The notes beneath the pieces are model-generated. The model was not told where the DNA came from. It saw nothing but the letters and a program-made list of their open reading frames with translations, and did not search any database. From Anthostomella pinea (Eukaryota > Ascomycota > Sordariomycetes > Xylariales > Xylariaceae): DNA of 64,000 bases. The DNA is taken from the NCBI GenBank assembly GCA_963556695.1, contig CAUWAG010000004.1, forward strand, positions 4,092,001 to 4,156,000, given 5' to 3'. Position numbers and translations under genes: made by a program. Of the stretch, positions 33,801-43,269 are shown one piece after another (within the stretch, counting starts at the first letter, position 1; the number at the start of each line of letters is the position of its first letter).

Positions 33801-34799
33801 GCGGCTCAGGCCAGAGGGTGGGTTGGCTGGAGTTCAGCTGTCCTGTTGCTGGTAAAGCTACCGGTGGACAGATAAACAGAAGAGGGAGGAACTGAACATT
33901 CGACGCATACCCTTACTGAGTGTTCGAAAGATCTAGTACCTCATCCAGACTCCACCTACCTCTTCCCATTCCCTCCTGTCTTCTCATCATACTCGAATCA
34001 TATATCCACAACTCCAGCCTTCGAAAGGAGACAGCCTGTGCGACTCCGCGACCACATCACTCCAGCTCATTAGCCTGCGCTGACTCATGGGGCCACCCAG
34101 ATGTGGCGAAGAACCCGCAAGTGATCTCGGAAGCGTGTGGCCTTAATGGGGTCGGCGTAGGCACAAGACATGAAATAGGGCGTCCATGTTAGTACTCACG
34201 AGGATGGTTTGAAGCGGTAGATTGAGAAGTCGGGTAGCGTAATATGAGAGAAACGATGTAGCACATGATTCAGCAGTTGCTGATACCTATGAGCTGCGGC
34301 TGTCTATTGACCTCTCCAGGCATTCAAAGGCAGCTTACACCACCAAGGGGTATCGAGTGTACCGAAAAAGCACCATCAAAAGAAGCTGCTCTTACTGCGT
34401 CTACTGGTATTGTATGAGAAACGACTGGGGATGTCTGCGAATAGATTTCAGACACGGTCAATAGAACCAAAGAACACCGGTAAAAGATTGCCACAAGTGA
34501 TGAATCAGTGCATATCCTATTGATCAAAAGCCTATACAACCAGAACTGGGTCAAGAAGCCCATAGCAGCATTCCCCTGACAGTGTAATACCAATAAGACC
34601 TCAACTCTCCGGGTCACAACGAAAGTAAGTGTGCCCATCCCAAGTCTTCCCCTGACAGTGTAATACCAATAAAGACCTCAACTCTCCACGCCACAACGAA
34701 AGTAAGTGTGCTCACCCCATGTCCAACGCTTGATAAACCTTCATTCCACATTTCCACCATTCATCGGGAGACGGGACATACGAAGAAGGAATGCGCTCG
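30862..34799. other. Gene-poor spacer of about 4 kb
   Basis: No open frame here has convincing length, start or composition. I note a 21-nt imperfect duplication (CTGCTTGAATRTRTGYGASGT) near 32280-32322 and a larger tandem duplication at its right end. No RNA gene was recognised. It could hold an unrecognised non-coding RNA or a decayed repeat. Confidence 0.45.
34571..34718. repeat. 76-bp tandem duplication
   Basis: Copy 1 starts at 34571 and copy 2 at 34647, both with TTCCCCTGACAGTGTAATAC and ending in AAAGTAAGTGTG plus a C-rich end. They differ by one inserted A and a few substitutions (GGGTCACAAC versus CACGCCACAAC). The duplication lies just downstream of the repeat-protein gene on the opposite strand, within its likely 3' region. 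Confidence 0.9.
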
Positions 34800-35816
34800 T
34801 CACATGCCGCAGAACAGCCGCAGTAGCGCTCGTTCCTGGTCCCTCTTACGCTCGTCACCGGCCAACCCCCCGCTCTTGCTGTCGTCACCGGCCGTCTTCT
34901 CGCTCTTGCTGTCGCTCGTCGCCTCCCAGTCCGAATCACCAGCCGACTGCAGAGCCTCCTCCTGCGTCTGGGCCGCGGCCATACGCCGGAGCGTGATCTG
35001 GCTGGGCCTCTCGTCCCGCCAGCCGTGCGACGTCGTGACCTTGACCTTCGCCGCCTTCTTGCGGAATTCTCTCGCGCGGGATTTCGACACGTGGACCGGT
35101 ATGCGGCGTGTTCGGTGACCGGAAGATTTGGCCGCAGGTGGTGTTCGACGACAGGAAGATTTGGCTGTCGGTGGTGTTCGATGACCGGAAGATTCGGCTG
35201 CAGATGGCGTTTGGCGACCGGAAGGTTGCTTGGCTTCAGGTTTCTCGACGAAAGGGCCAACGACGCGAGGGTCAAGCGGACCGGGCAGCTTTCCATAGGG
35301 ATTGAATGCAGGCCCGGGCCGGGACGGGTCGGGGGTGTAGTAGAGCTGCATACGGATCCCCAGGCGCGAAATCTCTCGTCCGTCGAGAGCATAGCGCCGT
35401 TCGAAGGCCTGGGCCTTCTTGATGATGACGGTCGTGCCACTTCTTTTTTTATATGTGAGGGCTGGAATAGACCAACGATCGTCATGGTAAGCCTTGAAAG
35501 CCTCCATGAGATCGGTGTCGACCTCGGGATTAATGAACTTGGGGGGCTCTGGTTGTGCGAAGGGAGCACGACGCATTCCCTGTCTAGGCACATCATCTTG
35601 CTTCCAGTTCAGCCAGCACCTCTGTGGAGGGTTTCGAGGTTGTATTTGCTGGAGAGTCAATGATAGCACCGGCTTTTCGACATCCTCCTTGCGTTTGGGT
35701 GACTTGCTGGATGACTTGCCGGATGACATGCTGGACGTGGACAACGCGCGGGATAACTTTCTGCGGAGAGCAGCATGCCCGTCGCCGCGGCCTCCTGACA
35801 TTGACTGGGTTGACAT
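34800..35816 (-). CDS. Basic repeat-containing protein of unknown function
   Basis: From the ATG at 35816 (MSTQSMSGG) the frame gives 338 residues. An upstream in-frame ATG at 36038 would add 74 residues, including a hydrophobic stretch (AVLLILSTLLALIPFPEL); the frame has no ATG further upstream. I recognise no family. The N-terminal third is Ser/Lys-rich (SRALSTSSMSSGKSSSKSP). A possibly folded centre spans PPKFINPEVDTDLMEAFKAY to LGIRMQLYYTPDPSRPGP. Then come four 11-residue repeats rich in S, P, T and R, then a charged Arg/Lys/Asp tail. The protein is basic and probably nuclear or nucleic-acid associated, but this is a guess. Confidence 0.55.
   Translation of the reverse strand: MSTQSMSGGRGDGHAALRRKLSRALSTSSMSSGKSSSKSPKRKEDVEKPVLSLTLQQIQPRNPPQRCWLNWKQDDVPRQGMRRAPFAQPEPPKFINPEVDTDLMEAFKAYHDDRWSIPALTYKKRSGTTVIIKKAQAFERRYALDGREISRLGIRMQLYYTPDPSRPGPAFNPYGKLPGPLDPRVVGPFVEKPEAKQPSGRQTPSAAESSGHRTPPTAKSSCRRTPPAAKSSGHRTRRIPVHVSKSRAREFRKKAAKVKVTTSHGWRDERPSQITLRRMAAAQTQEEALQSAGDSDWEATSDSKSEKTAGDDSKSGGLAGDERKRDQERALLRLFCGM
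35108..35239 (-). repeat. 33-bp in-frame tandem repeats coding 11-residue units
   Basis: Coding-strand units read PSGRQTPSAAE, SSGHRTPPTAK, SSCRRTPPAAK and SSGHRTRRIPV. At DNA level, neighbouring units share GACCGGAAGATT-like cores at 33-bp spacing. The unit combines S-x-x-R-T-P elements, resembling proline-directed phosphorylation sites. Confidence 0.8.
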
Positions 35817-36642
35817 ATTGTAAGGCGGCGGTGGGGGAATGAGGACAGTCCAAGTCGATACTCCAGGTATGATATCGACAGCGGTGGGCAGACGACGATG
35901 GCCAAGCTCCGGGAACGGGATCAATGCAAGTAAAGTCGAGAGGATTAGCAGTACTGCGTAATCTGGTAGTACGAAGATGCTGATGTTGTTTGTTGGTGTT
36001 GTTGAGTAAATGTGATGGTGGTCAAGACAAGTTTGCATACATGTAGGTAGAGAGGAAGGACACTGCCCATCCCTTATTGTTGGGAAGTGACGGTTCTCGC
36101 AGTTGCTGTCTAACAACACGTCTGTTCCTGTGGCAGTTGTGTGTAGGGGGACATTCTCAGTCTTATAGGAAGGGCCAGCTCAACAGATCAACCACATGCC
36201 AATAACTTCATGTTCAGGCTCTGCCGCAACTTTGAGCTAATTAACGGTTGTTTTGATTTCTTTTTTGGTGGCTCATGGCTGAACTTTGTTCATCTTCTCC
36301 CTCGACCTCAACGCCAATATGGCTCCAGCGAAACCTTCGCACACCCACATGCCAATGAAAATATTGGCTCGGACCGTTCACGGAGCGTTTGCTCGTGATT
36401 GGACCCTCGCCGTGTTATGTTAAGCCACGCCACCCACGTAGGCGCATCATGAGGGCACCACGCCCTCCCTACCAATGTAATCCACGCGGGTATTATCAAT
36501 AGCTCCGTGATGATTGCCGTCTACCTATAGAGAGTAGCATGATCACATTACAAAACCAAGGTCAAACTCCCTCCCCATGAACCAATGCCCAGGTCGTCTC
36601 TCATTACTGGTAAGAGTGGATTCATCAAGCCAAGCGCACATG
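35817..36642. other. Intergenic region
   Basis: About 820 bases between the start of the repeat protein and the stop of CCZ1, both leftward. It includes the alternative N-terminal extension of the repeat protein up to 36038. Nothing else was seen. Confidence 0.45.
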
Positions 36643-39159
36643 TCACCGGCTCAGACTTAGTAGACCCTCGATATACTTGTACGTGTCCACACCCATACCC
36701 TGAGCAAGACGACTCGCCCCGTCTGCCCAACCTCCACTGCCCTCCGCATATGAGCTGCTGACTGCCCTGAGGCCAGTATGCTCGCCTGCACGACGGATGA
36801 GAAAGATCTCCTTGGTGACCCTGGGCTTTGGACGTGCATTGGTCTTCCCGGGGCCACGAGATTCAATGCTTTCATCCGACATAGCCGTCGGTAGTCCAGG
36901 GCGGGTGGCGGCTTCCGAATCCTCGGAGCCTTGCGAGCCACTCTTGCCCTGGCGTATGGGGAACGGGCTAGCCCTTTCCATGATGCGCGTCCAAACAACC
37001 CACCAGCCACGATTTGTCTTACAGGTTCGTTCAAGCTCGGAGTAGTCAGAGAGTGTTGCAATGTAGGTGTTTAGAATCTGATTGTGAGTGTTGATTGCCT
37101 CGGCTCGGGACCAAAGCGGTGGTGTATTGGTCTGAAGCATATGTGCTGTTGTGGGTATGCTTGGGATGGTAGATTGAACGGTCATGGCCTTCGGGTCCCA
37201 GATGAGGTCGAAGATGTGTGACGCCGTGGCACCAATATCTGGCTTTCCGGGTCGGAATGCGGTGGATGCTGTCAGTGGTTCTCGGAGGGGCGCGAGCTGA
37301 TGATGCAGGGACTTGTAGAGGCTGTCCCATGCCAATGAATCGGTCCTATTCTCGAAGAGAAATGTGTAAACGAACGGCCGGTTGACGTAGACCACGACTC
37401 GCACTTTCTGGGTCTTGTTACGGTCCTGACTGTCAAATTGCGAGTTGGGGTCCATCGAGTCTTTGAGGCCAGACTTCATCGTTGTTAACTCGGTATTCTG
37501 ACTTCCAAGATCCTGTACCGTCTCTTCCTCGGTACGATGATGATTATCGAGCTCTACCGTCAAGGTCCGGACCCGAACCCTTGAGTTGTATTCAGCATCG
37601 TGGGAGGTACCGTCGGACTCTGTTCTGCTCTCGTCGAGACGACTAGCCTCGGCCTCCTTGTCCTCTATGTCTCCCAGAAGCCCAACGAAATAGTGACCCG
37701 AGGCGTCGCCGGGTGCTTTGGAAGTATCACCAGGTGATGCACTCGAAAGGGCATCATCTTTCTGCGAGACTTGTGTCGTTGCTGCCCCGTCCTGCGTCTT
37801 GCCCTCGGTGCCAGCAGAGCCGCCCAAGGTCCAGTGACTACCATACCCCATCTTAAGGTAACCCATCAATTTGTTCACCCCGCCTTCGTCCGTGGTCTCG
37901 TCGGATTGCTGTACCGATGCTGTGTCCGGTAGTTTGGATCCTGCGGGTTGAGTTTGACTGCCAGCGTGCTTTGAGTTGGCAGGGTTTCTTCTCCCGGAGA
38001 CTCCTCTAGAGTGACCGCTCGTATCCTTACTACCTGCAGCCGACTGTCGCGGTCTCCGAGCTTGTCGCATGGACGTAGGGCTGTCCTTAACCCCATACGC
38101 ATTTTCGCCCCAAGTGTAGAGGTCTTCCATCCAGTACGTGACGTCACGCAGGGACTTTCTTGACAGGGCGCCAACACCTAGGAATATGGCACCGTCTTCG
38201 GCACCGGGTTCGTTCCCGTGGCCGAACCACGTTGGCGGGGTTTCGCTGTCTGGTCTGCTGTTCTTGGCAGGCTCAGTATCTGGGTCGGGCTCTGAAGGGC
38301 CAAACCTGGAGACAATCAAGTCCACGAGACCCTCGACCCTATCGACAAAGCCCTCGAGAACCTCTCTCTCGCCGCTTCCACGCTCCTCCTCGCCCACACC
38401 CACACCGAGCTCACCACAAGCTGCGATCCTAATGCCTCCGAAGACGCTGGTGGCAGGGTTGTCGTGCAGCATAACGTCCCATGTCGACAGGTAGAGGTCC
38501 CAGTACCGTCCTAGTATTGAGACAAACTTTGTTCGCTTCGATTTCACGAAAAGCGCACTCAATGACGCCGCATGGTGTAACAGAAATATGGAATGGGCTC
38601 GGAGAAGGTCGCGCAGGAGCAGCACCGCTGGTTTGAGCTCTCGTGAAGTATACTCGACGTTCTCAGACCGATCGTTCTCCTTGCTCGCGGCGGGTGCTCC
38701 AAGCCTCGGTGGAAGCGGGATTTTGGTGAGGTCGATTGACTAGACGAAAGCGATATTAGTGACCTGCTGGGTGCTGGGAGAGACGGTCAGTCGACCTACC
38801 GCCAGAATCCACCAGCCAGGTTCCAGCTCGTGCAGCACAACACGGCTCTTCTCCGTCTCTATGGTGTCAACCGGTTTGCCGTTGGAGAAGCCGCGGCTGA
38901 ACTCGGCCATGCCTTGCGCAAGGCCAATCTGTCTCAGGCGCTCGTTCCGCTCTTCTTGCGATATGTCGTCGGTAGGCTTGCCACTACCACGCGAGCGATG
39001 GCGGCGCTTCGGGGACAGCTGGGTGTTGACCGAGGCATAATACACGACCTTGTCGTCGATAGTCTCGTCGGTGCTTCCCAAGGAGGGGTTGAATATTGCC
39101 AGGAAGCCCAGCTGCGCCGGTGTGACGGCCGCTGGAGCGGGAGAGGATGGCGCGGCCAT
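36643..39159 (-). CDS. CCZ1: Ccz1, subunit of the Mon1-Ccz1 Rab7 exchange factor
   Basis: Two exons, 39159-38800 and 38739-36643, give 818 residues. The 60-nt intron (GTAGGT...GTCTAG, CACTAAT branch-like) joins GWWILA to SIDLTKIPLPPR. The N-terminus AQLGFLAIFNPSLGSTDETIDDKVVYYAS is the CCZ1/INTU/HPS4 first longin domain signature. The block LLLRDLLRAHSIFLLHHAAS...FVSILGRYWDLYLSTWDVMLHDNPATSVFGGIRIAACGELGVGVGEEE also belongs to the N-terminal region. The middle (about 290-500) is long, disordered and Ser/Asp-rich. The C-terminus again folds (VRVVVYVNRPFVYTFLFENRT; EIFLIRRAGEHTGLRAVSSSYAEGSGGWADGASRLAQGM). Mon1-Ccz1 activates Ypt7/Rab7 on late endosomes, vacuoles and autophagosomes. Confidence 0.9.
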
Positions 39160-39810
39160 TGCGAGAAGAGAGAAGGGCTATGACATGAGGAGGAAAGGCA
39201 TTGGATGAAGTCGGAAGGATTCAGAGACTGCAATAGGACAAGAAGATGTGAACCTAGGGGAAATATAGTCGGTCTGTCGGTTCACAAGTATTGGACCTTT
39301 CAGCAATGCGCGACGAGTGACGTGTAGGTACTACCGCAAATGCAAATGCAAAGCGCAAACGACGACGAATCGACGACAGCGAAGACGGGACTCTGCCACA
39401 CCGACACGAGTCGAGCTCAGCTTGAAAGCCTCAACTTGGGACTTGGGTGCGACAGGTGAGAGGTGAGAGGTGAGTGAATAACACAAGGTACATCCAATAG
39501 GACGTAGGTAATAAGCGAGGTCCAGGTGTACCACTTAGGTACCTAAGACTGCAGGTGCAGTAAATGGTGGGGTTTATGATCGGGATCGGTGTTTTTACCA
39601 TCGCTTTCCCAAAAGCCATGCCAGATTCACCATCTGCCCCCTATGAAAGTATGCTCACGTCAGATCTGCCCGGTTGATGGAAATGCCAGATACCATCTAA
39701 TGCCCAGTGACTTTGCTTTCCTACTCGTTACCGTTGCTGGCGGCCTCACTGAAGGTCCACACCGTGTAAGCCTTATTTGTTGCCCCTTGGTCATGCTAGT
39801 GCAGCACCCG

Positions 39811-40313
39811 ACGCGCGACGAGTAAGTCTATTCTGCCATACCAAAAAAGCTATTCTGCCATGCTTTAGCCCCATTCGGATAGCGTCGTGCATTGCAGCCC
39901 TCAGCCCACTGTACTTACAGCGCCTAGTCCACTTTAATTACAACGCGCAGCTCAACACCACAACGCATCACCACCATCACCACCACCACCACCACCGTCA
40001 CGGCGCACACAAGGACACATTCACAGATAGGGGGCTCGCACCGCCCCCCAAACCCCCGGCTGACCCTAACCGCTAACCCCAGCCCTAACCGTACGTCGCT
40101 GCGAGATTTTCTCTGCATTGAACGATAAGATCATGAATGGTACCTCTGGTTTGTTGAAGAGCGCACCCAAATGGATGTATTCACGATGCCGAGAGAGATG
40201 GTGGGAGAATGAGAGTGCAGCGGCCAATTGGAGGTGGGACGCTATCCAAATGGGGCTAAAGCATGGCAGAGTAGCTTTTTTGGTATGGCAGAATAGACTT
40301 ACTCGCGCGCGAC
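39811..40313. repeat. Inverted repeat, two 76-bp arms about 350 bp apart
   Basis: The left arm 39811-39886 and right arm 40238-40313 are reverse complements with only a few mismatches. Both contain AGTAAGTCTATTCTGCCATA, six As and GCTTTAGCCCCAT. The left arm also holds a short internal repeat (CTATTCTGCCAT twice). The arms flank a microsatellite and a telomere-like tract. No transposase is inside, so this could be a non-autonomous (MITE-like) element or an inversion scar. Confidence 0.85.
40064..40090. repeat. Degenerate interstitial telomere-like repeats
   Basis: CCCTAAC, CTAACCCC and CCCTAACC occur within 27 bases, close to the fungal telomere unit TTAGGG read as CCCTAA. The preceding 30 bases are also C-rich (CCGCCCCCCAAACCCCCGG). 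The tract sits between the two arms of the inverted repeat. Confidence 0.6.
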
Positions 40314-40966
40314 CTGTGCATTCTTTTAATAAGAGGCAATGGACCATCAACAAACCCTTAAAGGCAGGACACAACCCAAGTCCTTCCACCATGTTAAACT
40401 TGACCGCCTGCGATGGCTCCTAACTGGCATCTCATGTGCATGGCGCGTTCACGAACTTGATATAATCAATTAAATATTGATCTTCCTATTGCCAAAAGAC
40501 GGCAATCGCTGTAAAACTACAACCATCATGAATCCAACCAGCAGGCTCCGACCGGTGCGCCGATCTCTGGGTTGCGGCGCCAACTGCTGCCGTCTAGTTA
40601 TGCCGCATCAAAACTGATACACCGCGGCTTGCTGATAATGTGCGAACACTCCTATCGGACGCCATCTGATGCTATTGGCGTGCTGAGACGCCTATGCCTC
40701 GAATGGGTCAGGGCATGTTCTTCTTGGAAGAGAACTGGTCGTGCGATAGGAATGCGTCGTTATTTACGCGAATAAGGTGCCGAGTACCCAACAGGCCCTT
40801 CTGTCGGAAGCCAAAATCCCATAATGAACACCTTCCACGCGATAGATGCCGTCGAAAACAAGATCAACTCCGGTCCCGTTTGTCATGATTTCGTCCCGGT
40901 ATCGACAGACACCAGGACAAAGCCCAGTTACAAAAATCCTCGAGCTTCGGGCGGCTTGACCCATGC

Positions 40967-43269
40967 CTAGTGGTCATAGCCTGCACCTCGTTGCCAGGGG
41001 CTAGTCAAATGTTAGTACGGATACAGTATCATAGCGAGTCCGGGAAAACTCACCTTGCATTGTTCTGTGCTCTAAACCCGCTGGGAGTCGAGTTGTTTTG
41101 CGCCCGGAATGAGCCTGGCGAGTCGCTATATGGACTCGGGGCTCGCTGTGGTCCTCCGCTCGCCGGGAATAGTGGCACCGACGGGTCCACAGGCGAGCGA
41201 GGAGGGTTTGAGTTGTTTCGGCCGCGAGAGCTGTTCGGGTCTGCCATTGGTAGCTCCAGGTTCGACGTATCTGTGCGGCGCCGCAGAGACGCCGACGAAA
41301 TGGACTCGTTGTCGTCGTCAAGGTCCAAGCCATGCTTGCTGTATCCGGCCTTGTCACCACGGGCAGTGGCCGCGAGCGCATCCAGCTCGGTCGTACCGGT
41401 CAGTTGGGATTGCGACTTCATGAACGAGGCTCGGTCGTCAGCCATGAACTGGTAGCGGGTATCCGGGTTCTTGCGGTAGAAGACAAGCGTCGTTGAGATG
41501 ATGACCATGATTAGGAGGACAGTGGCGAAGATGGCGTTGAGGAAAAACAGGATGAGGCCGATGACACCATTGACTATCGCAGGCTGGTTAAAGACGTCGG
41601 AGAAAATCAGAAGGAAAATGGCGTTGATGAAGTTGACGGCGCAGATGGCGATGTTGAACGAGTTGGTGCTCTTGTCCATCCAGGGGCGGAGTACACTGGC
41701 CGCGATGAGGGCACCAGCTTCGATAATGAGGAATCCGATGGCCTGGGCAGTACCGCTGCCTTGGGCGAAAGCGATGAACAGCGACTTGACCAGCGTGTAA
41801 CCAAGGACAGGAATGACGAAGTAGTAAGCCGAGGCCCGGAACTGGACATACAGGAAGCCCCATTTGTTCAGTGCTTGAGGGTCTGAGAACAAGATGTAAG
41901 CCGGGTTCCGGTGCATGGCGACAGACCGACGCGCAATGCGAATAACCTTGCTGGCAGCCCAGCCAAGAGTGACGGTCATTCCAACGAGGAAGAAGACAGC
42001 CAAAACGACTTCGGCGGGGGAGTCGACCTGGGTGAACTCCCAGAGACAGAGAATGGACATCTGGGGGTAGCCAATTAACGTCAGGCGGAAGAGGATTCCC
42101 TTGAGGACAGTGAGCCAGCCGTTACGGAACTCCAGGAAAGTGTCGCTTTTAATCCACTTCTGCTTTGCTGCCAGTTCACAGTAGCCCTTGAAAGCAGCAA
42201 CACCTGCAATGGTGAACACGACAAACAGGCAGAAGAAGACCAAACCCGTCATGAACAAGTTGGTCGTCTCGATCCCAGCCTTGAAAGCGACACGCTGAAT
42301 TCCGTACACTAGGAAACTTCCCGAGCCCGTCGTGACGTTGCCTCGCTTGAGAAGCGCGCCAGCGGCTCGCGGAAGCATGGAAGCTGATCGCCGGTACAGG
42401 TCCACAGCAGCGTCGGGTAGCAGCGAGAGACCACGCTTTTCAACCTGTACCGAGACAGTGGACAGAGAGTCGAATATGGTTGAAGGGGTTCCGCCGGTGG
42501 CTCGCTGATACCAGGTGAAGATATCCTGCATGAAATTGACGTTGATGATACCCATCGACCACTGGAAATCCTGGGTCCAAGACTGAACAACCGGGGGCAG
42601 GTGGATGCCGGTAAGACCGAGCATAGCCTGGGCCTGGAAGAAGCCGAAGAGCGAAAGAGCACCGGAGGCGATGTGAGCAGCGGCGTTGGAGTGGCCCAGA
42701 CCGTTGATAACAGCCGAGGAGCAGAAAACCAGACCAGCAATAATAGCAAGAATCCACTTGACAGCGATCAAATCAACTGTCTTTCCGTTGGAGATATCGG
42801 CTTCGACGCAGGCGACGCTCTCCCCGGTATCCGTCATATTCAAGGTAACTTTGACGGTGGCATCGAGATCGGGGAAAGTGTAGGCGATTCCGGGGATCTG
42901 CGAGGCGGCGTCTTTGCCGACCGGCAAGACAAAGTCCAAGGGGATCTTACCGGCGGTCATGGGGCACATACCAGCCAGCCCCGTCTTGCAGGGGTCGATG
43001 GTCGTCCGGATGATTTCGTATCCATAGGCGGAGATGGCGATGTCAAAAACGACACTTCCTTCGACAGAGGACGTCGCGACGATGCTGAGGGAAGCCGAGC
43101 TGTTGCTGGGGGTGTAGACAACTTTGAACAGACTCGCGGTGAACATGGAGTTCTCCTGGCAGGTGTTCAATGAGTTGGACGTCAGCATAGCCTCTGCAGA
43201 GACGCCGGGCAGGAGAGCCACGGCAGCCAATGCGGTGAGGCATAAGGGTCGTAAGGCCGAAAACCACAT
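40967..43269 (-). CDS. FLC family TRP-like membrane protein (flavin carrier / Pkd2-related)
   Basis: Two exons, 43269-41054 and 41000-40967, encode 749 residues. The final 53-nt intron (GTGAGT...ACTAAC...TGACTAG) adds a last exon whose residues SPWQRGAGYDH are a typical C-terminus of this family; without it the frame ends prematurely at AR-stop. Residues 1-25 are a signal peptide. About 26-165 is the ML-like domain with paired Cys and N-glycosylation sites (NSLNTCQENSMFTASLFKVVY, NMTDTGE). A multi-helix TRP-like domain runs from about 170 to 610 (WILAIIAGLVFCSSAVING, LFMTGLVFFCLFVVFTIAG, VILFFLNAIFATVLLIMVIIS). The cytosolic tail is Ser/Asn/Pro-rich. Yeast members are ER/plasma-membrane proteins linked to FAD transport, calcium and wall maintenance; the exact substrate here is unknown. 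Confidence 0.92.

Larger units (their letters stand above)
39160..40966. other. Intergenic region with inverted repeat and telomere-like repeats
   Basis: About 1.8 kb between the CCZ1 start and the FLC-family stop. It contains a CAC/CAT microsatellite (39966-39999), the inverted repeat and the telomere-like tract listed separately. No gene was recognised. Confidence 0.6.

Noticed and set aside
34712..35596. 294-codon leftward frame over the repeat-protein gene
   Set aside because: Shadow frame rich in Arg and Ser, overlapping the 338-residue frame. The other frame has the better start and a more protein-like centre, though neither has a known family.
39966..39999. CAC/CAT run coding a His tract
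   Set aside because: Simple microsatellite in a spacer; the open frames across it have no other protein features.
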